From assembly GCF_002938425.1 (NCBI RefSeq), contig NZ_POQU01000001.1:1-64000 (forward strand): a stretch of DNA of 64,000 nt, written 5' to 3'. Positions 1 through 7,876 of this stretch are shown in pieces. The position numbers and the translations under genes are program-made. Position 1 is the stretch's first letter. Every line of letters begins with the position of its first letter. The notes beneath the pieces are model-generated. The model was not told the DNA's origin. It did not search any database and saw nothing but the letters and a program-made list of their open reading frames with translations. Source of the DNA: Blastococcus atacamensis (GTDB lineage: Bacteria > Actinomycetota > Actinomycetes > Mycobacteriales > Geodermatophilaceae).

Positions 1-402
1 TCTCTACAATGTCCTCTTCGTCGTCGGCGTCAAGGGTTTATAAGAGACTTCGTCGACTCGACGCGCTCGGGGCAGGGGACGATCGTCGCCGCCTACAGCC
101 CGCGGATCCGCCGCGGGCTGCCCGTTTCCTTCCCGGTCGGCTGGGACGAGCTGGACGACGCCCGGCCCGCCGACTTCACGGTGACGACGGCGGCCGGACT
201 GCTCGGCGACCGCGATCCGTGGGCCGAGGCGCTCCCGGAGCCCCAGCGGCTGCCGGCGGACCTGGTCGCCGAGGGCCACACCATCCCGGTGGCCCGGGTG
301 CAGGCCATGCACGAGGGGAAGCGCCGCAAGCGAGCGGCAGCGGGAGCCGAGGAGGGGCGCGTGAGCGACTCCGCGGAGGCCGACGTCGAAGCCTGGTCCT
401 GA
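1..402 (+). CDS. LigD-type DNA polymerase/primase domain, C-terminal fragment
   Basis: The frame is open from the window edge to the TGA at 400-402. From about position 43 it reads like the end of the archaeo-eukaryotic primase-like polymerase domain of LigD, which fills gaps during non-homologous end joining: FVDSTRSGQGTIVAAYSPR, then a PVSFPVGWDEL block, then DFTVTTAAGLL and DPW, which are the usual C-terminal blocks of this domain. A basic tail (GKRRKR) follows. The start and the catalytic aspartates lie outside the window, so it cannot be told whether this is a stand-alone polymerase or the end of a ligase fusion. The first 40 or so bases fit the family poorly and read more sensibly in another frame that stops with TAA at 41-43, so the gene may already be interrupted there. 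Confidence 0.6.
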   Translation, partial: SLQCPLRRRRQGFIRDFVDSTRSGQGTIVAAYSPRIRRGLPVSFPVGWDELDDARPADFTVTTAAGLLGDRDPWAEALPEPQRLPADLVAEGHTIPVARVQAMHEGKRRKRAAAGAEEGRVSDSAEADVEAWS

Positions 403-597
403 CCTTCCTCGGCGGAGCGTGGCTGGCGGCCGCCGCCGCCCACGTGCTCCGGCTCGATCCGGCGCCGGCGGCCGGCTCGACCGGTGGCCGGAGCACCTCC
501 GCGGAGGCCGGCGGTCCGCGAGTCCCCAGGCCCGGGCCGCGTCCACAGGTCCGCCACGGGCGCGCGATCTGTCGGTGCCGGCACCGAAGCTGTCGGC

Positions 598-1083
598 ATG
601 ACGCAGGATCCGCAGACCATCGCCTGGCTCGACCAGGAGGACGCACGGCTCGCGCAGGTCATCCGGCGGCACCGGGTGGCCGTCCAGTACGTCGCCGCCG
701 GCGAGGGCAGCGGCGAACCGTCCTTCGGGTACACGGTCGGGCTCTTCGGGGTGGGGCATCCCGAGCTGGTCGTGGTCGGCGTGGGGTACGAGACGGCGTG
801 CGGCGTGCTCAACACTGTCGCGGACATGGTGCTCGACGGTCGTGACCTCGTGCCGGGTGAGGTCGTCGCCGACGACGACGGGACCCCGGTGATCGCGATC
901 GAGGAACTGCCCAACCCCGGGGAGGTGCTGTTCTCGGCCAACCGCTTCTACGGGCGACCCGACGAGTTCTCGGTCCCCGCCTACCAGCTCACCTGGGCGC
1001 TGCCGGGTGGCCTGTTCCCGTGGGACGCCGGCTACCCGTGCGAGGAGGACTGCCAGCCTCGGCCCGGCACCTGGCGGGCATAG
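598..1083 (+). CDS. DUF4262 domain protein
   Basis: This 161-residue cytoplasmic protein has the layout of the DUF4262 family: an N-terminal helix ([19 protein letters not shown]), then a sheet region with [21 protein letters not shown] at about residues 41-60, and a mid-protein NRFYGRP segment. The GYTVGL...HPEL pattern is the family hallmark. Its biochemical role is unknown. I chose the ATG at 598 because family similarity begins immediately after it, although the frame stays open further upstream. It stands alone and is convergent with bcp; the 195 bp before it show no credible gene. Confidence 0.82.
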   Translation: MTQDPQTIAWLDQEDARLAQVIRRHRVAVQYVAAGEGSGEPSFGYTVGLFGVGHPELVVVGVGYETACGVLNTVADMVLDGRDLVPGEVVADDDGTPVIAIEELPNPGEVLFSANRFYGRPDEFSVPAYQLTWALPGGLFPWDAGYPCEEDCQPRPGTWRA

Positions 1084-1162
1084 GAGAAGGTTCGTCCGGG
1101 TCGGCCGCCCTGCAGATCGGCGTCGTGAGCCTGCGAGTGGCGGGGGGCAGGGCGGTCCTTCC

Positions 1163-1651
1163 TCAGTCCAGGCCGAGGTCGCGCCGGAGCTTGGCCACGT
1201 GACCGGTGGCCTTCACGTTGTACGAGGCCTTCTCCACCCGGCCCTCGGCGTCGATCACGAAGGTCGAGCGGATGACCCCGACGACCTCCTTGCCGTAGAG
1301 CTTCTTGGTGCCGTATGCGCCGTAGGCCTTGAGCACGTCCTTGTCCGGGTCGGAGACCAGCGTGATGGCCAGCTTCTCCTCGTCCCGGAACCGCAGCAGC
1401 TTCTCCACCGGGTCGGGCGAGATCCCGACGATGTCGAGCCCGGCCTCGGCCAGGTCGCCCGCGGCGGCGGTGAAGTCCACCGCCTGGGTGGTGCAGCCGG
1501 GCGTGAGGGCGGCGGGGTAGCAGTAGACGATCACGCGACGGCCCCGGTAGTCGCCCAGCGAGACCTGGTTGCCCTCGGCGTCGGGCAGCGTGAACTCCGG
1601 CGCGGGGTCGCCGGCGGTGAGGCGGACGGGCGCTGCGTCGGTTCCGGTCAT
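1163..1651 (-). CDS. bcp: Thioredoxin-dependent thiol peroxidase (Bcp/PrxQ type)
   Basis: A 162-residue peroxiredoxin of the Bcp/PrxQ class, which reduces hydrogen peroxide and organic hydroperoxides in the cytoplasm. It opens with [19 protein letters not shown] and has the peroxidatic site [13 protein letters not shown] with Cys53. The [19 protein letters not shown] segment and a [14 protein letters not shown] block complete the thioredoxin-like fold. In many Bcp proteins a resolving Cys sits five residues after the peroxidatic one (TPGCTxEAC); here that position is Val58, so the enzyme should work in a 1-Cys manner or use another thiol as resolving partner. It is transcribed leftward, with yjbQ upstream on the same strand. 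Confidence 0.93.
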   Translation of the reverse strand: MTGTDAAPVRLTAGDPAPEFTLPDAEGNQVSLGDYRGRRVIVYCYPAALTPGCTTQAVDFTAAAGDLAEAGLDIVGISPDPVEKLLRFRDEEKLAITLVSDPDKDVLKAYGAYGTKKLYGKEVVGVIRSTFVIDAEGRVEKASYNVKATGHVAKLRRDLGLD

Positions 1652-1702
1652 GCCGGGAATCCTGCCGTGTCCCTGCGCACCACCCGCAAGGGGGCGGTTC
1701 GA

Positions 1703-2107
1703 TCAGCCCCGGAGGAAGGAGAACCGCACGTGCCGGGTGGGGTTGTCCACGTTCGTGTCGACCAGGCAGATGCGCTGCCAGGTGCCGAGCTGCATGCGGC
1801 CCTCCAGCACCGGCACCGAGGCGTGCGGGGGGACGAACGCCGGGAGCACGTGGTCACGGCCGTGACCCGAGCTGCCGTGCCGGTGCCGCCAGCGGTCGTC
1901 GCGGGGGAGCAGTTCGTCGAGCTGGGCGAGCAGGTCGTCGTCGCTGCCCGATCCGGTCTCCAGGATGGCCAGGCCGGCGGTGGCGTGCGGCACGAAGACG
2001 TGCAGCAGCCCGTCGGCCTCCGCGCGGACGAACTCCGCGCACTCGTCGGTCAGGTCGACGACGACGGGTACGGCTCCGGTGCGAACGGCGCGCAGCTCCG
2101 ATCTCAT
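1703..2107 (-). CDS. YjbQ family protein (UPF0047, secondary thiamine-phosphate synthase enzyme)
   Basis: This 134-residue protein belongs to the YjbQ/UPF0047 family, small trimeric beta-barrel proteins some of which have weak thiamine-phosphate synthase activity; the true role is unsettled. Visible signatures are VVVDLTDE near the N-terminus, [17 protein letters not shown] at about residues 35-51, the acidic [15 protein letters not shown] stretch, and [16 protein letters not shown] near the end. The histidines and acids in these blocks are typical metal or ligand positions. I chose the ATG at 2107 over an upstream in-frame GTG because a GGGGAGGA ribosome-binding site sits 7-8 bases before it. 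It lies upstream of bcp on the same strand and is divergent from rph. Confidence 0.86.
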   Translation of the reverse strand: MRSELRAVRTGAVPVVVDLTDECAEFVRAEADGLLHVFVPHATAGLAILETGSGSDDDLLAQLDELLPRDDRWRHRHGSSGHGRDHVLPAFVPPHASVPVLEGRMQLGTWQRICLVDTNVDNPTRHVRFSFLRG

Positions 2108-2185
2108 GGAACGGATCCTCCCCACCGGCCCGAGCCCACGGCGACCCGACGCCCCCGCGCCGGCACCGCACTACTGTCGGCACAC

Positions 2186-2941
2186 GTGACGCAGCCTCGA
2201 ACCACCGCCCGCTCCGACGGTCGCTCGGCCGACCAGCTCCGCCCGGTGACCATCACCCGCAACTGGCTCGACCACGCCGAGGGCTCGGTGCTCGTCGAGT
2301 TCGGCCGCACCCGGGTGCTGTGCGCGGCCAGCGTGACCGAGGGGGTGCCGCGCTGGCGCAAGGGCTCGGGCCTTGGTTGGGTCACCGCCGAGTACTCGAT
2401 GCTGCCGCGGGCGACGCACACCCGCAGCGACCGCGAGTCGGTGCGCGGCAAGATCGGCGGTCGCACGCACGAGATCAGCCGGCTCATCGGCCGGTCGCTG
2501 CGTGCCTCGATCGACCTCGGCGCACTGGGGGAGAACAGCATCGCGATCGACTGCGACGTCCTGCAGGCCGACGGCGGCACTCGGACGGCAGCGATCACCG
2601 GGGCCTACGTGGCGCTGGCCGACGCGGTCTCCTGGCTGGGCGAGCGCAAGAAGCTGGCCAAGCCCAACCCGATGGTGCAGTCGGTCGCCGCGGTGAGCGT
2701 CGGCGTGATCGACGGCGAGCCGCGGCTGGACCTGCACTACGAGGAGGACGTGCGCGCCGGTACCGACATGAACGTCGTCTGCACCGGGGACGGCGGGTTC
2801 GTCGAGGTGCAGGGCACCGCCGAGGGCGCGGTGTTCGACCGCCCGACGCTGGACGCGTTGCTGGACCTCGCGGTCGCCGGCTGCGGCGAGCTCACCCGAC
2901 TGCAGGCCGAGGCGCTGGCCTCGCCTCCGGCGAAGCGATGA
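2186..2941 (+). CDS. rph: Ribonuclease PH
   Basis: A 251-residue phosphate-dependent 3'-to-5' exoribonuclease that trims tRNA and other RNA 3' ends in the cytoplasm. The sequence follows the family closely: [22 protein letters not shown], the [18 protein letters not shown] block, [16 protein letters not shown] (phosphate-binding region), [21 protein letters not shown], and [23 protein letters not shown]. Length matches the usual 240-260 residues. The GTG at 2186 gives this length; the open frame continues far upstream but antisense to bcp and yjbQ, so that part is not coding. The stop overlaps the ATG of rdgB (ATGA), a common actinobacterial pair implying translational coupling. Confidence 0.97.
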   Translation: MTQPRTTARSDGRSADQLRPVTITRNWLDHAEGSVLVEFGRTRVLCAASVTEGVPRWRKGSGLGWVTAEYSMLPRATHTRSDRESVRGKIGGRTHEISRLIGRSLRASIDLGALGENSIAIDCDVLQADGGTRTAAITGAYVALADAVSWLGERKKLAKPNPMVQSVAAVSVGVIDGEPRLDLHYEEDVRAGTDMNVVCTGDGGFVEVQGTAEGAVFDRPTLDALLDLAVAGCGELTRLQAEALASPPAKR

Positions 2942-3549
2942 GCACCCGGCTGCTGCTCGCGACCCGGAACCCGGGAAAGCTCGCGGAGCTGCAGCGGCTC
3001 CTGGCGACCGCGGTGCCCGGCGTCGACGTGGTGGGACTGCGCGACGTCGAGGAGTACCCGGAGGCGCCGGAGACCGGAGCCACGTTCGCGGACAACGCGC
3101 TGCTCAAGGCCCGGGAGGCGGTGCGGCACACCGGGCTGCCCGCGGTGGCCGACGACTCGGGCCTCAGCGTGGACGCGCTCAACGGGATGCCCGGGGTGCT
3201 GTCGGCGCGGTGGTCGGGGCGGCACGGCGACGACGACGCCAACACCGCGCTGCTGCTGGGCCAGCTGGCCGACGTGCCGGACGAGCGGCGGGGCGCGGCG
3301 TTCGTGTGCGCGGCGGCGCTGGTGACGCCCGACGGCATCGAGCGGGTGCTGGAGCGGGAGTGGCGCGGGCGGGTCGTGCGGGAGAAGCGGGGCAGCAACG
3401 GCTTCGGCTACGACCCCGTGTTCGTCCCGGAGGGCCTGGAGCTCACCTCCGCGGAGCTCTCGGCGGCCGAGAAGGACGCGCGCAGCCACCGGGGCCAGGC
3501 GTTCGCCGCGCTGGTGCCGGTGCTCGCGGAGGTGCTGGGCGCCCGGTGA
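2938..3549 (+). CDS. rdgB: XTP/dITP diphosphatase (RdgB/HAM1 family)
   Basis: This 203-residue enzyme hydrolyses non-canonical purine triphosphates (ITP, dITP, XTP) to monophosphates, keeping them out of DNA and RNA. Family motifs are all present: [18 protein letters not shown] at the N-terminus, [30 protein letters not shown] with the catalytic aspartates, [23 protein letters not shown] and the C-terminal SHRGQAF. The ATG overlaps the rph stop by 4 bp, so both are translated from one message. The gene is followed by a short convergent hypothetical gene. Confidence 0.97.
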   Translation: MSTRLLLATRNPGKLAELQRLLATAVPGVDVVGLRDVEEYPEAPETGATFADNALLKAREAVRHTGLPAVADDSGLSVDALNGMPGVLSARWSGRHGDDDANTALLLGQLADVPDERRGAAFVCAAALVTPDGIERVLEREWRGRVVREKRGSNGFGYDPVFVPEGLELTSAELSAAEKDARSHRGQAFAALVPVLAEVLGAR

Positions 3550-3562
3550 GCCGCGCGGGGCG

Positions 3563-3784
3563 TCAGCGGAAGCTGAACCCCAGCCAGGCCAGCGAGTCCT
3601 CCTCCTCCGGCTCGGCGTGCCGGCCGGGGCGGACCAGCTCCTCCTCGGTGGCCATCTGGACGCCGCCGAACTCCGGAGCGCGGTGCCGGCCCCGGGCGGG
3701 GGCGGCAGCGGGGGAGTGCAGCACGGCGGCACGCACCAGAGCGGCCGGGAGCCAGGTGGCGTTCGGGGAGGCGCTGGAGGTCAT
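3563..3784 (-). CDS. Small acyl-CoA carboxylase-epsilon-like hypothetical protein
   Basis: A 73-residue protein, Ala/Pro-rich in the first half and acidic near the end, finishing with EEEDSLAWLGFSFR. The ATG at 3784 has an AGGAG ribosome-binding site 4-5 bases upstream, which makes real translation plausible. I cannot assign a function; the short length, basic-then-acidic layout and Trp-containing tail only loosely recall small actinobacterial accessory subunits, so treat the name as a size comparison and not an assignment. It has no transmembrane segment or signal peptide and is convergent with rdgB. Confidence 0.45.
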   Translation of the reverse strand: MTSSASPNATWLPAALVRAAVLHSPAAAPARGRHRAPEFGGVQMATEEELVRPGRHAEPEEEDSLAWLGFSFR

Positions 3785-3897
3785 GCACTCCTGATCGACC
3801 GGCCCGCCGGGGAACCGAAGACCCGGCGGCCCCAGCCCCCCCAGCTGGGTGAACCGGGTGACACAGCGCACCCGGAGCGGCTCGCTAGCCTGCCGGA

Positions 3898-4272
3898 ATG
3901 GAGTTCGTGCGTCTTCTCCTCGTCGTCGTCCACATCCTGGGGCTGTCCCTCATCATCGGGCCGTTCCTGTTCCAGGTGAGCCGCAAGGCCGGCTTCGAGC
4001 CGCGGCTGATGCAGATCGGTGCGCTGGTCCAGCTGGTGTCGGGGCTGGCACTCGTCGGCGTGCGCGAGGCGGACGACCTGCCGGTGGACCACGCGAAGAT
4101 CGGCGTCAAGCTCGTCGTCACGGTGCTCGCCGTCGTCACGGTCTTCCTCGCCGCGCGCAAGCAGCGGGCGGCCGCCGCCGGTCAGGCGGACCCGAAGTCG
4201 CCGTTGCCGTTCTTCCACGCGACAGGGGCGCTGGCGATCCTCAACGTGCTGATCGCCGTCCTGTGGACCTGA
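3898..4272 (+). CDS. Four-helix integral membrane protein, unknown function
   Basis: A 124-residue protein with four predicted membrane helices: residues about 5-24 (LLLVVVHILGLSLIIGPFLF), 40-56 (IGALVQLVSGLALVGV), 70-86 (KLVVTVLAVVTVFLAA) and 108-123 (TGALAILNVLIAVLWT). Short charged loops (READDLPVDHAKIG, RKQRAAAAGQADPKS) separate them. The first-helix His and the AKIGVKL motif look like those of small conserved actinobacterial membrane proteins, but no function is known to me. ATG at 3898 places the first helix directly at the N-terminus. The gene is monocistronic in appearance. Confidence 0.75.
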   Translation: MEFVRLLLVVVHILGLSLIIGPFLFQVSRKAGFEPRLMQIGALVQLVSGLALVGVREADDLPVDHAKIGVKLVVTVLAVVTVFLAARKQRAAAAGQADPKSPLPFFHATGALAILNVLIAVLWT

Positions 4273-4324
4273 CCGCGACCGATCCCTGACCTCCCGCCGC
4301 CGCCGACCGCTAGCGTCCGGCGGC

Positions 4325-4840
4325 GTGACCATTCCCGCGCGTGTGCGACCGCCCGGTGACGGCGACGAACGGACCCAGGTGCTCGGCTGGCTGAACCTGC
4401 AGCGCTCCGTCGTCCACCAGAAATGCGAAGGCCTCGACGACGCTGCGGCGCACCGGCCGCTGGTTCCGACGTCGCCGCTGATGACGGTCGCGGGCCTGGT
4501 GTCCCACCTGCGCTGGGTGGAGCACTGCTGGTTCCAGGTGCTCTTCCTCGACCGCGGCACGGAGGACAACCCGCAGTTCGGAGGCGTGCCGGACGCCGAC
4601 TTCCAGGTGGACGGGATCCCGCTCGCCCAGCTGCTCGAGGAGTACGCGCGGCAGTGCGCCGACTCCGACGCGGTGGTGGCAGCTGCCTCCCTGGACGATC
4701 GGGGGCGTAACCGGGAGCACGGCACCGATCAGCTCTCCCTGCGCTGGATCCTCGGCCACATGGTCGAGGAGGTGGCCCGCCATGTCGGGCACCTGGATCT
4801 CCTCAGGGAGATGACCGACGGGGAGAGGGGCTACTACTGA
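4325..4840 (+). CDS. DinB-like (DUF664) four-helix protein
   Basis: A 171-residue cytoplasmic protein of the DinB/DUF664 group. The family is a four-helix bundle that holds a metal with three histidines and includes mycothiol- and bacillithiol-dependent transferases. Here the histidines expected for the metal site are in LVSHLRWVEHCWF (about residues 59-67) and ARHVGHLDLLRE (about 151-162), separated by the usual loop. The C-terminal half IDQLSLRWILGHMVEEVARH resembles other actinobacterial members. GTG at 4325 gives the normal length. It may act in low-molecular-weight thiol chemistry, but no neighbour points to a substrate. Confidence 0.8.
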   Translation: MTIPARVRPPGDGDERTQVLGWLNLQRSVVHQKCEGLDDAAAHRPLVPTSPLMTVAGLVSHLRWVEHCWFQVLFLDRGTEDNPQFGGVPDADFQVDGIPLAQLLEEYARQCADSDAVVAAASLDDRGRNREHGTDQLSLRWILGHMVEEVARHVGHLDLLREMTDGERGYY

Positions 4841-4887
4841 CCAGCGCGCCGGACCATCCGGAGGGGGACGCTCCGCACCGCTGCCCT

Positions 4888-5073
4888 CTGGCACGCCGTC
4901 GCTGGACCGTCGCCGAGGGCGTCGAGGACCAGGCCCCCGGAATGCCCTGAACGCGCTGGGCTGCGATGTGGGCGCAGGGTTACCACATGGCCCGGCCGAT
5001 GCCGGTGGTCGAACTGGAACGCTGGCTGGACGGCCGGCTGGCCGCCGTCCCCGGTCCGACCGCCGGGGCGTGA
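4888..5073 (+). pseudogene. Decayed EAL-domain (cyclic-di-GMP phosphodiesterase) C-terminus
   Basis: Read across two frames, this stretch reconstructs the end of an EAL domain: LARRRWTVAEGVED (family: VTVVAEGVED), then after a frame change ALNALGCDV, then after one extra base QGYHMARPMPVVELERWLDG. These are the conserved end blocks of the family in the right order and spacing. At least two frameshifts and the absence of the N-terminal two thirds show it is a dead fragment. Its TGA overlaps the GTG of the next gene. An intact EAL gene lies at 9200-10321. Confidence 0.7.
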
Positions 5074-6023
5074 CCGCCGCGCCCCCGGGGCACTTCCGCT
5101 CCGTGCGGGTCTACGTGGAGGCTGCCAGGCAGCTGAGGTTCGACGACGGGACGCCGGTGACGGCGGCCTCCGGGGTGGCGCCGCTGGGCGACGGGTGGCT
5201 GATCGCCCAGGACGACTCCGTGATCGCGGCGTGGCGCCGCGACGGCGGCGTCACGCCGATCCGGGTGCTTCCTCCGGTGGAGGGCCATGACACCTTCAGC
5301 GAGGCCGCCGGGACGAAACGCCTCAAGCCCGACCTCGAGGTCGCCTGCCCCGCCGAGGTCGACGGGAAGGCCGCCGTGCTGCTGCTCGGCTCGGGTTCCT
5401 CGCCGCGGCGGATGCGCGGTGTCCTGGTGCGACTGGTCGACGGCGCGCCGGAGGTGCGGGCCGCCGAGCTGGGTCCGGTCTACCAGCGCGTCGCCGAGCG
5501 GCTCGGCCTGCCGATGGACCACCTGAACCTCGAGGGGGCCAGCAGGCACGCCGGCACGGTCCGCCTGTTCAACCGGGGCAACCTCATGGCCGGGGTGCGA
5601 TCGGCCAGCGTGGACGTCCCGCTGCAGGGACTGGTCGCGGCCGTGCTGGGCCGCGGTGAGGCCGCCGCGGTGCCGGTGGAGCGGCCGATGGAGTACGAGC
5701 TCGGCGAGGTCGAGGGCGTGGGGCTGGCCGTCACCGATGCGATTTCCCTGCCCGACGGGCGGGTGCTGCTGAGCGCCGCCGCGGAGGACACGCCCAACGC
5801 CGTCGACGACGGGCCGGTGGTCGCCACGGCGATCGCGCTGCTGGACGACGACGGGGTTCTGGCCGTCGCGCCCATCCCCGAGGTCGACGGCCACGTGCAC
5901 AAGGTCGAGGGGCTGGCCGTGCGCCGGGTCGAGGGCGGCACGGTGCACCTGCTCGCCGTCGTGGACGACGACGATCCGATGACGCCCGCGGCGGAGCTGG
6001 ACCTGCGCGTCGATCTCGACTGA
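5070..6023 (+). CDS. Probable beta-propeller protein (DUF6929-like)
   Basis: A 317-residue protein with no signal peptide or membrane helix. It is built from repeated short strands with turns such as GDGWLIAQDDS, GKAAVLLLGSGSSPRRM, DGRVLLSAAAEDT and GTVHLLAVVDDDDP, spaced as in a beta-propeller. The SGSSPRRMRG segment and the EGHDTFSEAAGTKRLKPDLE block match, from memory, actinobacterial proteins grouped as DUF6929 and resemble phytase-like esterase propellers. Substrate unknown. I chose the GTG at 5070 because family-like sequence (FRSVRVYVEAARQLRF) begins right after it and upstream codons belong to the EAL remnant. Confidence 0.72.
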   Translation: MTAAPPGHFRSVRVYVEAARQLRFDDGTPVTAASGVAPLGDGWLIAQDDSVIAAWRRDGGVTPIRVLPPVEGHDTFSEAAGTKRLKPDLEVACPAEVDGKAAVLLLGSGSSPRRMRGVLVRLVDGAPEVRAAELGPVYQRVAERLGLPMDHLNLEGASRHAGTVRLFNRGNLMAGVRSASVDVPLQGLVAAVLGRGEAAAVPVERPMEYELGEVEGVGLAVTDAISLPDGRVLLSAAAEDTPNAVDDGPVVATAIALLDDDGVLAVAPIPEVDGHVHKVEGLAVRRVEGGTVHLLAVVDDDDPMTPAAELDLRVDLD

Positions 6024-6152
6024 CTCGAATCGCCCGGGCGGCGAGCGTCGGGCCGTCGACGGAGAGGTCGACTCTCCGCGTGACCTGACCGATGAGCTTC
6101 CCGCGCCGTTCCGGTCTGCACACCGAGCACCGACTCATGGAGGGCTGGCGCC

Positions 6153-6420
6153 GTGGGAAAGCTGACCTTCGGCATGAACGTGAGCCTGGACGGCTACATC
6201 GCCACGCCCGGCGGCGACCTCGGCTGGAGCGTGCCGAGCCACGAGCGGTTCTCGTGGTGGTCCGACCGGGTCGGGGCGACCGGCACGGCCCTGTACGGGC
6301 GGAGACTGTGGCAGACGATGAGCTCGCACTGGCCGACCGCCGACCAGCAGTCGGGTGCCACGCCGGCGGAGATGGAGTTCGCCCGCCGCTGGCGGGACAT
6401 GTCGAAGGTGGTGTTCTCCT
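6153..6420 (+). pseudogene. Truncated dihydrofolate reductase family (RibD C-terminal-like) gene
   Basis: The first about 90 codons are a good start of a DHFR/RibD-like NADPH reductase: GKLTFGMNVSLDGYIATPGGDLGW, then an ALYGRRLWQTMSSHW block and KVVFSSEL. A full protein needs about 180-190 residues. From about 6420 the frame continues to 6662 but with no family resemblance, because an insertion-sequence fragment on the other strand begins here. The gene is therefore interrupted and its C-terminal half is not found downstream. GTG at 6153 is the likely original start. Confidence 0.72.
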
Positions 6421-6490
6421 CGGAACTCTTCCGAGTAGACCTTCCGTGGCTTGGGGGTCTGCCCCAGCACAGCGGGCTCCTTCCGGTAGG
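6417..6490 (-). mobile_element. Remnant of an IS3-like transposase OrfA N-terminus
   Basis: Read leftward, the stretch gives VLGQTPKPRKVYSEEFR, which matches the opening of IS3-family OrfA proteins (typically a PKPRKxYSxEFR motif before the helix-turn-helix). Homology ends abruptly at the junction with the DHFR-like gene, where a short inverted motif (TCGGAA/TTCCGA) is seen. Only about 20 codons survive. It is the probable agent, or a scar of the agent, that cut the reductase gene. Confidence 0.5.
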
Positions 6491-6672
6491 CGGCTACCGA
6501 CCAGGGTGCAGAAGGACGGGCGGTGTCTGGTGGCGAACCGTGGGGGCGGTCCGTGACGCCGTCCCGGTGCGGATGAAGAGGACCCGCCTCTCGGCTCAAC
6601 ATGCGGCAGCCTGTCCGCTCACTGAAGATCGTTTCAGCCGTCGGCGCAGGCGGCGTGAGTGAAGGAGGAGTC

Positions 6673-7068
6673 GTGTCGCGCTCGAAGAACCGGCCCCGGT
6701 TCACAAAGGCTTACTCATTCGGCATTGTGACCGGGTTGCTATTCCTGCTGTCCTGGCTGGGACAGTTCCTCTTTCAGTTGGCCGAGGTGAGCAACGACGC
6801 GGCCGAGCACGGGACGAACTTCGAATGGTCTGAGTTCTGGCCGCAGTTCTTCTCGGCAACTTTTGAGAACTGGCAGTCGGAGTTCTTGCAGTTGGTGTGG
6901 CAGGCGGCTGGCCTGTCCCTCTTCTTCTTCTGGGGTTCGTCTCAGTCCAAGGAGGGAGACGAAAGACTGGAAGCCAAGATCGACCGGCTTCTCACAGAGC
7001 AGGGTGTCGACCCTGCCGAGTTTGAGTATCGGGAAGAAGAGAAGGCCGAAGCAGAGCAGCGCGTCTGA
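6673..7068 (+). CDS. DUF6766 family membrane protein
   Basis: A 131-residue protein with two membrane helices, about residues 15-33 (GIVTGLLFLLSWLGQFLFQ) and 74-90 (LVWQAAGLSLFFFWG). Between them lies the block FFSATFENWQSEFLQ, the clearest mark of the DUF6766 family, followed by SSQSKE and an acidic, helical tail (EEEKAEAEQRV). Function unknown. GTG at 6673 is preferred over an upstream ATG at 6601 because a strong AAGGAGG sits 5-6 bases before it. The DNA is visibly lower in GC and richer in A/T-ending codons than its surroundings, which suggests acquisition by transfer. Confidence 0.78.
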   Translation: MSRSKNRPRFTKAYSFGIVTGLLFLLSWLGQFLFQLAEVSNDAAEHGTNFEWSEFWPQFFSATFENWQSEFLQLVWQAAGLSLFFFWGSSQSKEGDERLEAKIDRLLTEQGVDPAEFEYREEEKAEAEQRV

Positions 7069-7118
7069 GCCGCTTGCATGGGCCTGATCTTGCAAGCTTC
7101 GAGGGGAGATAATTCTCG

Positions 7119-7415
7119 ATGCCGCGCCGTGACGTCATCCACGTCGTTCCCCAGGACCACGGCGGTTGGGTCGTACGCCGGGAGAGCGGCAAAGAGCCGA
7201 TCGCGATCTACCGGACCCAGGGTGAGGCGCAGGAAGAAGCGCGCCGAATGGCGCGAGAGGAATGCGTCGAGTACGTCCTGCATGGTCGGAAGGGGCAGGT
7301 CGAGCAGTGTGACGGTTACGACGACGACCTGTCCGGCGTCAGGGGTAATCGGCGGACCGCGCGCGGCACGTCCATCTTCTTGAGGCCACACCGATCCACA
7401 AGCTGCATCGAGTAG
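7119..7415 (+). CDS. DUF2188 domain protein with altered C-terminus
   Basis: The first about 75 residues are a standard DUF2188 domain: MPRRDVIHVVPQDHGGWVVRRE, a helix TQGEAQEEARRMARE, then EYVLHGRKGQV. The family normally ends within a few residues after a Gly-Tyr/Asn-Asp turn. Here about 22 unrelated residues follow, ending in TAG at 7413-7415, exactly where the IS3-type element begins. The natural end was probably replaced when the element arrived. GAGGGGAGA upstream of the ATG can serve as the ribosome-binding site. Function of the family is unknown; it is common on actinobacterial plasmids and islands. Confidence 0.75.
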   Translation: MPRRDVIHVVPQDHGGWVVRRESGKEPIAIYRTQGEAQEEARRMAREECVEYVLHGRKGQVEQCDGYDDDLSGVRGNRRTARGTSIFLRPHRSTSCIE

Positions 7416-7433
7416 GTGAACCGCCCCGGGTTC
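7416..7433 (+). repeat. Left terminal inverted repeat of the IS3-type element
   Basis: 18 bp, GTGAACCGCCCCGGGTTC, identical to the reverse complement of the right end. Confidence 0.85.
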
Positions 7434-7467
7434 GATGGAGGCACTGAAGCCACGGGAGAGTGGGCCA

Positions 7468-7876
7468 GTGCCAGCACCGAAGAAGTACCCCGACGAGCTG
7501 CGTGACCGGGCCGTGCGGATGGTGTTCGAGACACGGGAGCGGACGGGCGAGAAGCGCGGGCCGTTGACCCAGGTCGCGAGGTGTTCGAACTCCGGCGGGC
7601 GAACTCGATCCTGAAGAGCGCGTCGGCTTTCTTCGCGTCAATGCCGCCGCCGAGAGCCTCAACGGGCTCTACAAAACTGAACTCATCCGCCGCCGCGGCC
7701 GCTGGCGGGGTCTCGACGACGTGGAACTCGCGACCCTCGAGTACGTCGACTGGTTCAACCACCGCAGACTCCACAGCCACTGCGGCGACATCCCGCCCGT
7801 CGAGTTCGAGGACAACTACTACCGTCAGATCGCCGGCCTCACCGAGGACCAACCGGCAGAACCGAGCCTCTACTGA
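7468..7876 (+). pseudogene. IS3-family transposase, doubly deleted remnant
   Basis: Three pieces of IS3 proteins can be read in order. From GTG 7468: MPAPKKYPDELRDRAVRMVF, the start of OrfA, ending at GPLTQVA. Then, after a deletion and frame change near 7576, FELRRANSILKSASAFFA, the end of OrfA with its leucine-rich coil. Then, after a larger deletion near 7645, AAESLNGLYKTELI and EYVDWFNHRRLHSH, the end of the OrfB DDE domain with the downstream part of the catalytic core, finishing at TGA 7874-7876. The first two catalytic aspartates are lost, so no transposase can be made. Confidence 0.8.

Noticed and set aside
1150-1170. GGTCCTTCCTCA motif shared with the end of the ABC permease at 32296
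   Set aside because: Occurs next to two gene ends but is short and may reflect common stop-codon context in GC-rich DNA.
1007-2185. Upstream extension of the ribonuclease PH frame
   Set aside because: Lies antisense to bcp and yjbQ, and ribonuclease PH homology begins only after the GTG at 2186.
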